Shown: piece by piece, positions 46,501 through 55,420 of the stretch
Layout: every line of letters begins with the position of its first letter
Position numbering within the stretch: position 1 is the stretch's first letter
Source: Taishania sp.
GTDB taxonomy: Bacteria > Bacteroidota > Bacteroidia > Flavobacteriales_D > Crocinitomicaceae
Length of the DNA: 64,000 nucleotides
Assembly: GCA_030150045.1 (NCBI GenBank)
Contig: JASLGM010000041.1
Coordinates: 1-64,000 of the forward strand
Direction: 5' to 3'
Position numbers and translations under genes: made by a program
Notes under the pieces: model-generated
Databases searched by the model: none
The model's input: only the letters and a program-made list of their open reading frames with translations
Told to the model about the DNA's origin: nothing

Positions 46501-46600
46501 ATTGGTTCAAACCTTGGTAGAACAGTTAGATGGTCATTTGGAATATAATTCGGAGAGTGGCACTCATTTTTTGATTAAATTTGAGAAACAAATCTTATAG
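43517..46600 (+). CDS. Membrane multi-PAS sensor histidine kinase (HisKA_2 type)
   Basis: 1027 residues. Six transmembrane helices (about 30-190) form the N-terminal sensor, followed by four to five PAS-like domains (examples: KYRLVYETSNDVIFLLNDE; FKNVLENIPEGICILHENQ; and a last one ending IVAHDVTNKKQYE). The kinase core is HisKA_2: LLKEIHHRVKNNLQVISSIL with H835/H836, then MAIIHENLYQT. The ATPase domain has an N box (LIMNELITNALKYA) and G boxes (RVSDNGKGMP; SLGLQLVQTL). The LytTR response regulator starts 3 nt after its stop and is its obvious partner. The signal is unknown. Confidence 0.9.
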   Translation: MLTKNQNFTFLQPNQLSSAYNQPNYLQLNFYSILHLFIGVVVSLICYLVGKEIHIQSLSPKIGIVYGLWTIALTIACTFIVWLKNQFLRIYRFSLFLFSFLFFLQLIDSNFSIFEMCFFITVVVLFHLFVQKFKIALLYSLFIGILLAYSFLFIDSKQPLSKPIIFIVAMGISIAIDIFYYVKEQQNKYFRERANYLYHISSGTVYGFVLTRLHERSIQIIEISECIRELMVTDNLEAFLNATFCEEDYQVFHKIINEEESEYIREVFYEDHVIQLSFSKLYLDKNNFLVLHTEDITKRKVEQERTLIEKQKYQNLYHKNQSGVFTLNKQAILLSCNETFMQLFENTLHEGDVFFKRDNFDEWEDLYAIIATQKNLKNYQLKYRISYNNHKWLIFNFFYNELNETIDGNVLDVTELQKTNIALQQSEQKYRLVYETSNDVIFLLNDETIINTNRKGTQLFGIPEKELLQSSFWDLTSPEYTLFTEKISKLKRDILQSRITKFNWQFKGRYNVIDAEVSIAELIVGNQIYHQCVIHDISDKIEAIKVLEKSAKNFKNVLENIPEGICILHENQLLYSNDELFKLLKVEEIDLWNLFESSDQEMFNQSLDFETIKAHPFQHKLKLKDDPERIVDTIIVHTEYENQNSFLIIMKDYSLQYKLDQEMIRTQIAEETNIRLETEISERKRTEIQLENLVLKTKSIYDSSNNNLVMTLGKNFTLTYINSQVRVYFKELIDEINEGEDFFKYLNMVFNVEKTMFINTKINDALNGLSSQFEMDYQSHDGIKWLNAFINPIYDNEGNIAEISIVAHDVTNKKQYEKEITDSLKEKEILLKEIHHRVKNNLQVISSILSLQCSYISDEGTLEVLQESRNRIRSMAIIHENLYQTTNFSSIDFAGYIKNLVTNLRALYYNKHTQVVINYELDEVDLILDQAVPCGLIMNELITNALKYAVEPDRLTIITISVKVEGNTIFIRVSDNGKGMPEGMIIENNDSLGLQLVQTLVEQLDGHLEYNSESGTHFLIKFEKQIL

Positions 46601-46603
46601 TAA

Positions 46604-47365
46604 ATGTCAAAAGTAAGGGTATTAGTTGTTGAAGATGAATTTATTGTATCAAAAGACATTCAAAATAGTCTTGTAAAGTTAGGATATGAAGTAGTTGGAA
46701 GTGCTGCAACAGGTGAAAAAGCTCTTGAAGTAGCAATGGAAACTCGTCCTGATGTTATTTTGATGGACATTATGCTTAAAGGTGAAATAAATGGAATTGA
46801 GACGGCTCAAAATATACTCAAGGAATTTAATGTACCTATCATATTTTTAACAGCTTACACAGACGAAAACACCTTAGGTAAAGCAAAACAAGTACAACCT
46901 TTTGGTTACATCATTAAACCTTTCAAAGAAATAGACTTACATACGACTATTGAAATGGCTATCTTTAAACATGCCAAGGATATGGAAGTACTTAAAGAGA
47001 GAAATCTCTTCTACACTATTTTAGAAAATAAGGAGCCACAAACGAAAGTGCAACATGTTTTTGTAAAATCAAACAGCCAATTGGTAAGATTGAACAAAGA
47101 TGAAATTTATTATATTGAAGCACTTAAAGACTATGTGGTTATCAATACATTAAATAGCAGATTCACGGTTCATTCTACGATGAAAGATATCGAAAAGAAA
47201 ATTGGAAGCGAAGATTTTGTTCGTGTTCATCGATCTTTTATTGTTAGAATTGACAAAATAGCAACAATTGATTATCCAAATTTAATTTTAGAAAACAACA
47301 AGAAAATTGTTCCTATTGGAGGTTCATTCCGAGAAGAATTAACTAATAAAATTACACTGTTTTAG
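46604..47365 (+). CDS. LytTR-family response regulator
   Basis: 253 residues. Receiver domain at 1-120: acidic pair VVEDEF, phospho-acceptor Asp in VILMDIMLKGE (about 56), T in IFLTAYTDE and K in YIIKPFKE. A linker to about 150 and a LytTR DNA-binding domain follow (VKSNSQLVRLNKDEIYYIEALKDYVVI, then FVRVHRSFIVRIDKI). LytTR regulators bind direct repeats. It is in an operon with the upstream kinase. The gene converges on rnr, with a hairpin over both stop codons. Confidence 0.93.
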   Translation: MSKVRVLVVEDEFIVSKDIQNSLVKLGYEVVGSAATGEKALEVAMETRPDVILMDIMLKGEINGIETAQNILKEFNVPIIFLTAYTDENTLGKAKQVQPFGYIIKPFKEIDLHTTIEMAIFKHAKDMEVLKERNLFYTILENKEPQTKVQHVFVKSNSQLVRLNKDEIYYIEALKDYVVINTLNSRFTVHSTMKDIEKKIGSEDFVRVHRSFIVRIDKIATIDYPNLILENNKKIVPIGGSFREELTNKITLF

Positions 47366-47388
47366 TTACCGCTAATTAAGCGGTAACT
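47364..47388. terminator. Hairpin across the stop codons of the regulator and rnr
   Basis: AGTTACCGCT and AGCGGTAACT pair perfectly (10 bp, 5-nt loop). It includes the TAG of the regulator and the TAA of rnr. There is no clear T-run, so it may act as a bidirectional terminator or 3'-end stabiliser. Confidence 0.5.
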
Positions 47389-49511
47389 AATTCCAAATCA
47401 ATTTGTCTCTTACGTGGGTGTACTTCTGTAATACGTACTTTTACGCGGTCACCAAAATTGAATTCTTTTTTCGTTTTTGTACCAACAATTCTAAAACTTT
47501 CTTGATCAAAATAGAATCTATCTCCTGGTAGTTCTTGCATAGGAACCATTCCTTCACATGCATTTTCATCCATTCGTACCCATAAACCATGTTCAGCAAT
47601 ACCACTAATGGTTCCTTCAAATACTTCTCCAATTTTATCTGCGACAAATATGGTTTGGAAGTATTTATTGGATTCTCTTTCTGCTTCAGAGGAACGTTTT
47701 TCAGTTTTAGAAATATGTTTACACGTTTCTTGTAAATTTCCTGTCTGAGCACTTTTATTTTGTAAGGTAGCAAAGAGTATACGATGCACTAATAAATCCG
47801 CGTAACGACGGATAGGAGAGGTAAAATGGGTATAATTTTCAAATGCTAAACCGTAGTGACCAATGTTTGTTATATCATAAGATGCTTTTGCCATGGAACG
47901 TATTGCCATGGTTTGAACAATTGGATATTCGTTTTCATGACGAATGGCATTCAATAATTCATTGATACTGGTTGCAATTGTTCCCTTTTTTTGATCTTTT
48001 AATTCGTGTCCAAACTTGTCAATAAAGAGTTTAAATAATTCAATTTTTGAAGCATCAGGTTCGTCATGAATTCTAAAAACAAAAGGAGGACGTTGAGAAG
48101 CATTCATGTTGGTAATGAATTCTGCTACATGGCGGTTTGCTAAAAGCATAAATTCTTCAATCAACTTGTGTGAATCCTTTGAGGTTTTTACAACAATTCC
48201 TACAGGTTCTTTATTTTCATCTAATTCAAAACGTAATTCTTCAGATTCAATTTCTAAAGCTCCATTTTTCATTCGGTCTTTACGATAAGATTTAGCTATC
48301 TTATTTAGTATATTTAATTGGTTGGAATATTCATCTTCTTTACCTTCTAATACTTCTAAAGCGTCTTCGTAGGTATATCTTCTGTTTGAGTGAATAACCG
48401 TTTTTCCAATCCAAGTTTTCAGAATTTTACCTTTGGCATTCATGTCCCAAATTACCGAAAAACTGTATTTATCTTCATTAGGACGCAATGAACATGCAAA
48501 ATTGGATAGTTGTTCAGGTAACATAGGAACTACTCTATCAACCAGATAGGTGGAATTTCCTCTTTTCTCAGCTTCTTTATCCATTTCTGAACCACGAGTA
48601 ACATAGTGTGAAACATCAGCAATGTGTACACCAATTCTATAGTTTTCGTCATCAATAAATTCAAATGAAAGTGCATCATCGAAATCTTTAGCATCAACAG
48701 GATCAATGGTAAATGTATCTATATGACGAATGTCTAAACGTGTTTTTATTTCATCTTCATCTAAATGCATGGTTACTTGTTCAGCTTCTTCTATGACTGG
48801 ATTTGGAAATTGATTAGGAATGGCGTGATTACACAAAATACTAATCATTTCAGCGTCATTTGCTGTTTTTTGACCTAATCGTTCAACGACTTCACCATAT
48901 GGATTAGAAGCCGATTTTGGCCAAACGGTAATTTTTACCATTACCCGTTCACCATTTACAGCTCCGTTTAATTTTTCTTTAGGTATATAAATATCTGTTC
49001 CAACACGGCTATTGTCAGGTACTAAAAAGGCAAATTTTTCGTGTAACTGTAAAGTTCCCACAAAATAACTACGTTCGCGATGAATTACTTCAATCACTTT
49101 TCCTTCTAAGCGTTTTTTAGCAGGAATTAATTTCACTTTTACACGATCACCATTCATCGCTTGATTGATGAATTGCTCTGGTACAAAAATGTCTTTTTCA
49201 AGCTCATCTACAATGATATATCCAGAACCTCTTGCGGTAAGATCTACTATACCCTCATAAATTTCTGCTGCCGAATTATAGCTGAATGTGTTATGGCTAA
49301 CCATAGTAATAACACGACTTTCCGTTAATTCTTGAAGAACGGTATAAGCCAATTTTCTCAATTCATTTTCTCGTAAATCAAGTAGGGTACAAACCTGTTT
49401 ATGGGATAGTTGTGAATCTGCATTTTTCTCAAATAGTTTAATAATCAATGCACTTAAACTTCCTTTGAAATTGTTTTTTTTCTTTTTTGAAGGATTGTTT
49501 CTCTTACTCAT
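47376..49511 (-). CDS. rnr: Ribonuclease R
   Basis: 3'-5' exoribonuclease of the RNB family that degrades structured RNA. 711 residues: two cold-shock-like domains (LTARGSGYIIVDE; VGTLQLHEKFAFLVPD), the RNB catalytic core with its Asp cluster TIDPVDAKDFDDALSFE (about 275-290) and HFTSPIRRYADLLVHR, and a C-terminal S1 domain (GEVFEGTISGIAEHGLWVRM). The N-terminus is basic with a helix-turn-helix-like stretch. No Lys-rich tail. Confidence 0.95.
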   Translation of the reverse strand: MSKRNNPSKKKKNNFKGSLSALIIKLFEKNADSQLSHKQVCTLLDLRENELRKLAYTVLQELTESRVITMVSHNTFSYNSAAEIYEGIVDLTARGSGYIIVDELEKDIFVPEQFINQAMNGDRVKVKLIPAKKRLEGKVIEVIHRERSYFVGTLQLHEKFAFLVPDNSRVGTDIYIPKEKLNGAVNGERVMVKITVWPKSASNPYGEVVERLGQKTANDAEMISILCNHAIPNQFPNPVIEEAEQVTMHLDEDEIKTRLDIRHIDTFTIDPVDAKDFDDALSFEFIDDENYRIGVHIADVSHYVTRGSEMDKEAEKRGNSTYLVDRVVPMLPEQLSNFACSLRPNEDKYSFSVIWDMNAKGKILKTWIGKTVIHSNRRYTYEDALEVLEGKEDEYSNQLNILNKIAKSYRKDRMKNGALEIESEELRFELDENKEPVGIVVKTSKDSHKLIEEFMLLANRHVAEFITNMNASQRPPFVFRIHDEPDASKIELFKLFIDKFGHELKDQKKGTIATSINELLNAIRHENEYPIVQTMAIRSMAKASYDITNIGHYGLAFENYTHFTSPIRRYADLLVHRILFATLQNKSAQTGNLQETCKHISKTEKRSSEAERESNKYFQTIFVADKIGEVFEGTISGIAEHGLWVRMDENACEGMVPMQELPGDRFYFDQESFRIVGTKTKKEFNFGDRVKVRITEVHPRKRQIDLELVTA

Positions 49512-49596
49512 AACTGCTAAGTTAATCCCTTTCGGGTAGAAATTCAGTGTTTATTCATTACTTTTATAGAATTTTTAGCATTAAAATTCCTGAATC

Positions 49597-50115
49597 ATGA
49601 ATATTAAAGTAGAAGCTGCATTAAATGCACAAATTGAAAAAGAAGCAAATGCTTCCCAATTTTATTTATCAATGGCATCATGGGCTGAAAACAATGGATT
49701 GAGCGGAACAGCAAAATTTATGTATACGCATTCCGATGAAGAACGTTTTCACATGTTGAAATTAGTAAAATTTGTTAACGAACGTGGTGGAAAAGCAATC
49801 ATTCCTTCTTTACAAATGCCACCAAATGATTTCAAAGACTTAGAGGATATTTTTACGCGTCTTTTGGAACATGAAATGGGGGTAACACAAAGCATCAATG
49901 ATTTGGTTGGATTGTGTTTAGAAGAAAGAGATTATACAACAAATAGTTTTGTTCAATGGTATGTTTCTGAGCAATTAGAAGAAGAAGCATTGGCGCGTAC
50001 TATTTTAGATAAAATCAAACTTATCGGTAACGATAAAGGAGGTATGTATTTGTTTGATAAGGATTTAGAAAATTCTACTATCGTAGCAAACACTAATGCT
50101 ACCCCAGCTCAATAA
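49597..50115 (+). CDS. ftnA: Ferritin
   Basis: Iron-storing 24-mer cage protein. 172 residues, a four-helix bundle with ferroxidase ligands visible: E17 region (IEKEANASQFYLSMA), E and H in SDEERFHM (about 50-53), E in LLEHEMG (about 94) and Q/E in YVSEQLEEE (about 127-130). No haem-binding Met as in bacterioferritin. The cyclase gene follows 14 nt later, so read-through is likely. Confidence 0.93.
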   Translation: MNIKVEAALNAQIEKEANASQFYLSMASWAENNGLSGTAKFMYTHSDEERFHMLKLVKFVNERGGKAIIPSLQMPPNDFKDLEDIFTRLLEHEMGVTQSINDLVGLCLEERDYTTNSFVQWYVSEQLEEEALARTILDKIKLIGNDKGGMYLFDKDLENSTIVANTNATPAQ

Positions 50116-50129
50116 GCAGATTATACGAA

Positions 50130-53100
50130 ATGAAAACAACGCCTTTTTACTGGATATGTTATCTTCTATTGTTCTTAATAGATTATTCCGTATGGGCGCA
50201 AAGTATCTATCGTTTTCATAATTTTTCTATCGATCAAGGGTTGTCTCAAAGTACAGCCCTTTTCGTTTTACAAGACAATCAGAGTACAATTTGGGTTGGA
50301 ACACAAGATGGTTTGAACCGTTTCGATGGGCGAAACTTTGAAGTTTATACACCACAAAATACTCCTGGATTAAACAGTAGCTTTATTTATTGTGGAATTA
50401 AAGATAAAAAGGGAAATCTTTGGTTTGGCACAAATAACGGACTAACAAAATACAATGTATCTCTTGATAAATTCGAAACGCATAAACTAACAGATCAATC
50501 TATATCTATTGAAGATATTGTAGAAGATAAAGAAGGAAATATATGGATGGTGACATCCAATTTGGGGGTTTGGAAATTTGAGGTAAAAACACATAAATTC
50601 AGCAACAAATCATCTATATTTTCTACCCGTTTTGGAAAAAAAATATTTATTGGTTCTGACGGAAGTGTGCTCCTTGCAAGCGATGAACCAAAATTACAAC
50701 TGTTTAAAGAACAAACCGGCCAAATCATTCCAATTCAGTTTAATTCTAAAAAGAAAGGAACGCCTGTTCGTGTGAATTTCATGAAACAAATTGGTAATGC
50801 AGAAGTTTATTTAGGAACCAATCAAGGTATTTATTTACTAAATCTAAAAAATTATCAAACGCAACCAATTTTCCAGCAAATGGACAGTGAATTTGGTTTG
50901 CTTAACGTTTCAGGAATGTTGTTTGGAAATAACGATGAGGTTTACGTTACAACAACAACAGAAGGATTAATTACCATATTTCCTGATGGAAAAATGATGA
51001 AAGTGGCAAGGGATGAGTTTCAAAAAAATTCATTAATTAGCAACGAAATTTATCAAGTTCAAAAAGATTTCACCAATAATATTTGGTTAGCAACTGGTCG
51101 TGGAATATCGTCTTTTCACCCAACCTATCAAGGAGTGTTAAGTATATCAAAGTCCTGGGATTTACAACATGGATTACCAACAGAAAATGTATGGTCTATC
51201 ACAGAAAATAATACAGGTAAATTTTTATATATAGGTTCCACAGTAGGGGTTTCTAGGTTCGACAGAAGTACCCGTAAATTTGTTCATTTTATAAAAAATG
51301 AGCAATTAGAAAATTCGGGAATAGACGAATCTATTCTTTTCATTGAATGGATTACAGACGATTACCTTTTATTGGGAACCGTAAATGGATTGTTGCAATT
51401 ACAAATCAATAAAGATAAAGGAACTTTTTCTTCACTTGATTTTTTACCAGAAGACATTCAAAAAATTCATAATAGGGTTTATAAAATTCAAAAATATGCA
51501 GATAATCAATATTTTTTAGCCACAATCGGAGGTGTATTATTTATTGATTTAAAGCAAAAAAAATATCAAAGCTTTGTGCACCAACCGCGGAATAAAGATA
51601 AAACGATATTACCCGGAGCATGTAGGGTAGTATATAAAACCGCACAAGGAAGATTTTATTTTGCAACGGCAAATGGCGGATTGTCTGAATTAGAAAAAGA
51701 TCCGACGGGAAATTTCTTTATCAAACCTTTACCCATTTCTAAAAAGCTTATTTACCTTTCTAAAAACTACATAACCAGTATTTTTCAGCTTTCAGAACAT
51801 CAATTTGCATTAGGAACAGCTGGTAAGGGTATCTTTTTTTGGGATCAAAAGAAAGGTGAAATTATCATTAAGAATGTCGCTGATGGCTTGCCTAATGGAT
51901 TCATTTATTCTTTATTAAAAGATGATTTTAACAACCTATGGGCAAGTACAAATCAAGGATTAAGTCAATATAATCTTTCGTCAAAGAAATTTACCAATTA
52001 CAAAGAAATTCACGGTTTGTTAAGTAAAGAGTTCAACCTCGGAGCCAGCTACAAAACAAAAAACGGGCAACTTTTCTTTGGAGGAATTAATGGACTAAAT
52101 TATTTCGACCCATTAACATTGGTCAATTTTGATGCTAAGTTGGAAATCATCTTAAATCAATTGTTGGTCAATCAAAAAGTGGTACGTCCTAATGATGGAA
52201 CAAAAATCCTTTCAAAACCGCTATTTCAAACCAACGAGATTGATCTAAACTACAACCAAAGGAGCTTCACAATACGTTTTCATGCTTCGAATCTTTCTTT
52301 TCCGGAATTAATTAACTACAAATATCAATTGGTTGGATCTGGCGAAAAAGAAATTGAAATAGGCACCAATAATGAAATCAGATTTAACTCTTTGCAACCT
52401 GGTGATTATCGATTAAAAATTTATGCCAGATACGGTCAAGGCGAATGGATTTCTAAAGCTAAAATTGTTTATATCACTATCAAAGCACCGTTTTGGATGA
52501 CGTGGTGGTTCTGGACATTTATTGTATTTATCTTCTTTATGTTGGTGCGATTATTAATCAAAGCACGAGTACGTCAAGCTAAAATTGAACAAGTAAGATT
52601 AGAAATGAAGATTGCTGAACGTACCTACGAAATACGTCAACAAAACATTCAAATTGAAATGCAAAAAGGGGAGTTGGAGCAGAAAAATGCACAAGTAGAA
52701 TCCCAAAGAAAACAATTGGAAATTGAAAAAGAAAAATCGGAGCGGTTGTTGCGTAACGTCATCCCTGATTCAATGGCTGATGAATTGTTAGAAAACGGAA
52801 AAGCAAGTGCGCGTGCCTTCAAAGTAGTTTCTGTTATTTTTACTGATTTTGTCGGTTTTACAACCTTTGCCGATCAGATGGATCCCTCTAAGTTGGTGCA
52901 ATATTTAGACGTTTTCTTTAGAAAATTTGATGAAATCGTATTTGCCAATAACCTTGAGAAAATCAAAACCATTGGTGATGCATATATGTGTGCTGGTGGC
53001 GTTCCTGTGCGCAATAACACCAATCCTGTGGATGCATGTTTGGCAGGAATTCAGATTCAACATTTTATGGATGAATTTAACACAAACGCTTTATTAAATG

Positions 53101-54044
53101 ATGAATTGCAATGGCAATTGCGTTTGGGAATAAATACGGGTGAGGTAACGGCTGGTGTTATTGGTACGCAACGTTTGGCTTATGATGTTTGGGGGTCGAC
53201 CGTGAACCGAGCGCAACGCATGGAAATGATGGGAGAACCCGGAAAAGTAACCATTACAAGTAGTACTTACAAGCACATAGAACCCTATTTTGAATGTGTT
53301 TACAAAGGTGTAGTTCCTTCCAAATCAAAAGTGATGATTCACGTTTATCAGGTGGAACGTATCAAACCAGAATTGTCAATTAACGGAGAGGGAATCTATC
53401 CAAATGAGCGCTTCAGAAAGATTTTTAACCTGTACAATTACAGTAAGATTAACTATGCAAAAGCAGAAAGACATATCTTGCATTTATTGGAGGAAAAACT
53501 CGATAAAAAATTACATTATCACAGTATTGAGCACTCGCGCGATGTTGTTTTTGCCGTTGAACGCCTTGCTCTTTCTGAAAACGTTACCGATGAAGGCTTA
53601 TTCTTATTGAAAACCGCGGCTTCTTACCACGACGCTGGATTTGTGGAACAATACGATAAAAACGAACCCGTTGGTGCAAGAATGGCGACAGAAATTTTGC
53701 CGCATTATGGCTATACTAACGATCAAATTCAGGTGGTTCACGACCTTATTTACGCCACAATGGTGCCGCATAATCCTAAAAATCAGCTCGAAGAAATCAT
53801 TTGTGATGCCGATTTGGATTATTTGGGACGTGATGATTTTCATGAAATTTCTGACCGATTAAGAAGAGAATTACGCGAGCATGGAAAAATTCATTCCGAT
53901 AGAGAATGGGACAAAACGCAAGTGAAGTTTTTCGAATTACACAAGTACTTTACCAAAACAGCGATTGCAACGCGTCAGGAAAAGAAAAATCAAAATTTAA
54001 GGGAAATACTTGCCCGTATAGAAAAAGACGAATACAAGGATTAA
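50130..54044 (+). CDS. Two-component-propeller / adenylate cyclase / HD-domain fusion protein
   Basis: 1304 residues. A signal peptide (ending WAQ, 24) is followed by a periplasmic propeller of regulator repeats to about 660 (phrases IWVGTQDGLNRF; NLWFGTNNGLTKY; NLWASTNQGLSQY), a Y_Y_Y beta domain, one transmembrane helix (about 790-813) and a coiled coil (815-885). The class III cyclase domain has metal Asp906 (TDFVGF) and Asp950 (IGDAYM), adenine-specifying K944 and D1019, and N1026 and R1030, so it should make cAMP. The C-terminal HD domain (about 1130-1290) has a first His in HSIEHSR, H1167-D1168 and DADLD. The periplasmic sensor probably gates the cyclase; the HD part may hydrolyse or sense a nucleotide. 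Confidence 0.9.
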   Translation: MKTTPFYWICYLLLFLIDYSVWAQSIYRFHNFSIDQGLSQSTALFVLQDNQSTIWVGTQDGLNRFDGRNFEVYTPQNTPGLNSSFIYCGIKDKKGNLWFGTNNGLTKYNVSLDKFETHKLTDQSISIEDIVEDKEGNIWMVTSNLGVWKFEVKTHKFSNKSSIFSTRFGKKIFIGSDGSVLLASDEPKLQLFKEQTGQIIPIQFNSKKKGTPVRVNFMKQIGNAEVYLGTNQGIYLLNLKNYQTQPIFQQMDSEFGLLNVSGMLFGNNDEVYVTTTTEGLITIFPDGKMMKVARDEFQKNSLISNEIYQVQKDFTNNIWLATGRGISSFHPTYQGVLSISKSWDLQHGLPTENVWSITENNTGKFLYIGSTVGVSRFDRSTRKFVHFIKNEQLENSGIDESILFIEWITDDYLLLGTVNGLLQLQINKDKGTFSSLDFLPEDIQKIHNRVYKIQKYADNQYFLATIGGVLFIDLKQKKYQSFVHQPRNKDKTILPGACRVVYKTAQGRFYFATANGGLSELEKDPTGNFFIKPLPISKKLIYLSKNYITSIFQLSEHQFALGTAGKGIFFWDQKKGEIIIKNVADGLPNGFIYSLLKDDFNNLWASTNQGLSQYNLSSKKFTNYKEIHGLLSKEFNLGASYKTKNGQLFFGGINGLNYFDPLTLVNFDAKLEIILNQLLVNQKVVRPNDGTKILSKPLFQTNEIDLNYNQRSFTIRFHASNLSFPELINYKYQLVGSGEKEIEIGTNNEIRFNSLQPGDYRLKIYARYGQGEWISKAKIVYITIKAPFWMTWWFWTFIVFIFFMLVRLLIKARVRQAKIEQVRLEMKIAERTYEIRQQNIQIEMQKGELEQKNAQVESQRKQLEIEKEKSERLLRNVIPDSMADELLENGKASARAFKVVSVIFTDFVGFTTFADQMDPSKLVQYLDVFFRKFDEIVFANNLEKIKTIGDAYMCAGGVPVRNNTNPVDACLAGIQIQHFMDEFNTNALLNDELQWQLRLGINTGEVTAGVIGTQRLAYDVWGSTVNRAQRMEMMGEPGKVTITSSTYKHIEPYFECVYKGVVPSKSKVMIHVYQVERIKPELSINGEGIYPNERFRKIFNLYNYSKINYAKAERHILHLLEEKLDKKLHYHSIEHSRDVVFAVERLALSENVTDEGLFLLKTAASYHDAGFVEQYDKNEPVGARMATEILPHYGYTNDQIQVVHDLIYATMVPHNPKNQLEEIICDADLDYLGRDDFHEISDRLRRELREHGKIHSDREWDKTQVKFFELHKYFTKTAIATRQEKKNQNLREILARIEKDEYKD

Positions 54045-54134
54045 AAACACCGTTTTTTGTCGTTTTTTGAGCTATGTGTATCAACACGTGGAACAATAAA
54101 AATAAGTAACAATCAATTTTATACAGAGATCGAT

Positions 54135-54254
54135 TTGGGCGCTACCCTTACCCAAAAGTCTTTGGATAAGGGTCAGGCTATTCGTTTTTAGTCCTCGTCC
54201 AAGCCCAAATAGTTGGGCTTGGAACTGTGGGCTAACCACTGCTATCCTTAGCGC
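54135..54254 (+). repeat. Structured intergenic element, family B copy 4
   Basis: 120 nt. TTGGGCGC start. Stem 1 is CCCTTACCCAAA with TTTGGATAAGGG, stem 2 is TCCAAGCCCAA with TTGGGCTTGGA. Linker GTCAGGCTATTCGTTTTTAG, ending GGGCTAACCACTGCTATCC and TTAGCGC. Family A copy 8 follows on the same strand after 45 nt. Confidence 0.78.
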
Positions 54255-54299
54255 GAGATCAGTTTTCAAATTTTATATTTTTGGGTAAAAAGAGAACTT

Positions 54300-54443
54300 C
54301 AGCCCAGACGGTATGCGGTAGCTGAACGAACAATAAAAGGTGTGAACACGCATTTGCCACTGCGACGAGCAGAAGCACGGGGCAAAAAGATGGTGAACCC
54401 TTTTACTGGAGTTTACTAAAGCATGTAGGCTGATAAGGCTGCC
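54300..54443 (+). repeat. Structured intergenic element, family A copy 8
   Basis: 144 nt. CAGCC/GGCTG ends, inner stem TTTGCC/GGCAAA, core GCGACGAGCAGAAGC, right end TTTACTAAAGCATGTAGGC. It lies between the convergent cyclase and universal stress protein genes. Confidence 0.82.
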
Positions 54444-54472
54444 AAATTGTAAAAATCTAACTGTATCTTCGA

Positions 54473-55291
54473 CTAAAGATAAGTCGGTTTTGAAAGAAAA
54501 AGTCCTTCGATAGGGTTGACCACCAATACTGGAATTTTAGATTCATTATTGAGTAAATAAGTTTCTGAACCAGCTGAAACAACGCCCAATAAATTGTTTT
54601 TGTTCATGTTCATAAAGGCAATTAAATCGGCGTCTATTTGTGTGGCTAATTTCACGACTTCTTTGTCAAACGAGTTGGTTGGTGCCAATTTTGTTGTCAC
54701 TTCAATGTTTCTTTGTTCAAAAAAGGTGTTTGCAAAAGCGATGTTTGCGTTGATTTGTCTTTTCAAGAAATCGTCGGTTTCATCGGGTGTAATCAAGTGA
54801 ACTTTCGATTGAAAATAAGCTGCCAAATCTGCAACAACCGCTAGTTTTTGTTTCGTTTCTTTATTTAGATCAAGTGGAACGATAATGTTTTTGTAAGTAG
54901 AATCTTGTTTTGCCTTTTCTTGAACTATCACAAAAGGAACGTTGGAATTGCTGATTACCTTCAAGGCATTGCTTCCAGTTAAGTGCTGCCAACCTTGAAT
55001 ACCGTGAGTTCCCATAAAGATAAGTTCGGCGTGTTTTTCGGCGGCAAAATCACCAATATCCTCAAAGATATTTCCCATTCTTACATTTGGAATGAGTTTT
55101 ACATTGGTGTTTTGTTTGTTGATAATTTCATTTAACTGTTTTTCCGCATGCTCAATTTCTTTTGCTTTGGAAACAACGTGTAATAAAATGATTTCTGCTT
55201 TGATGTTTTCTGCTGTTGAAATTGCGTGATTGAGTGCAATATCCGCAACGTTTGAAAAATCATGAGGAACAACAAATATCTTGCTTTTCAT
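54473..55291 (-). CDS. Tandem universal stress protein
   Basis: 272 residues formed by two UspA-like domains (about 1-140 and 145-272). The first has VPHDFSNVADIALNHAIS and the ATP-loop-like MGTHGIQGWQHLTGSNALKVI. The second has VPLDLNKETKQKL, with a less complete loop (GVVSAGSETYLLNN). Cytoplasmic stress-related protein; target unknown. Its stop lies 29 nt from family A copy 8. No separate terminator is seen, so the repeat may form the transcript end. Confidence 0.9.
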   Translation of the reverse strand: MKSKIFVVPHDFSNVADIALNHAISTAENIKAEIILLHVVSKAKEIEHAEKQLNEIINKQNTNVKLIPNVRMGNIFEDIGDFAAEKHAELIFMGTHGIQGWQHLTGSNALKVISNSNVPFVIVQEKAKQDSTYKNIIVPLDLNKETKQKLAVVADLAAYFQSKVHLITPDETDDFLKRQINANIAFANTFFEQRNIEVTTKLAPTNSFDKEVVKLATQIDADLIAFMNMNKNNLLGVVSAGSETYLLNNESKIPVLVVNPIEGLFLSKPTYL

Positions 55292-55420
55292 TTACTTTTT
55301 TTTAGCTTGGCGATGTCAAAGGTTACAAAAATAATTTAATCCTTTCAGGATTTAGTTGTTAATAAAGTAATTCATTTTTTTTGGGGTCAAAAATCTTTCC
55401 TTTATCGGGGTATAATTAAA

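Noticed and set aside
47441..47773. 110-codon frame inside rnr
   Set aside because: Frame-shifted shadow of the rnr S1 region; the full-length rnr frame is intact.
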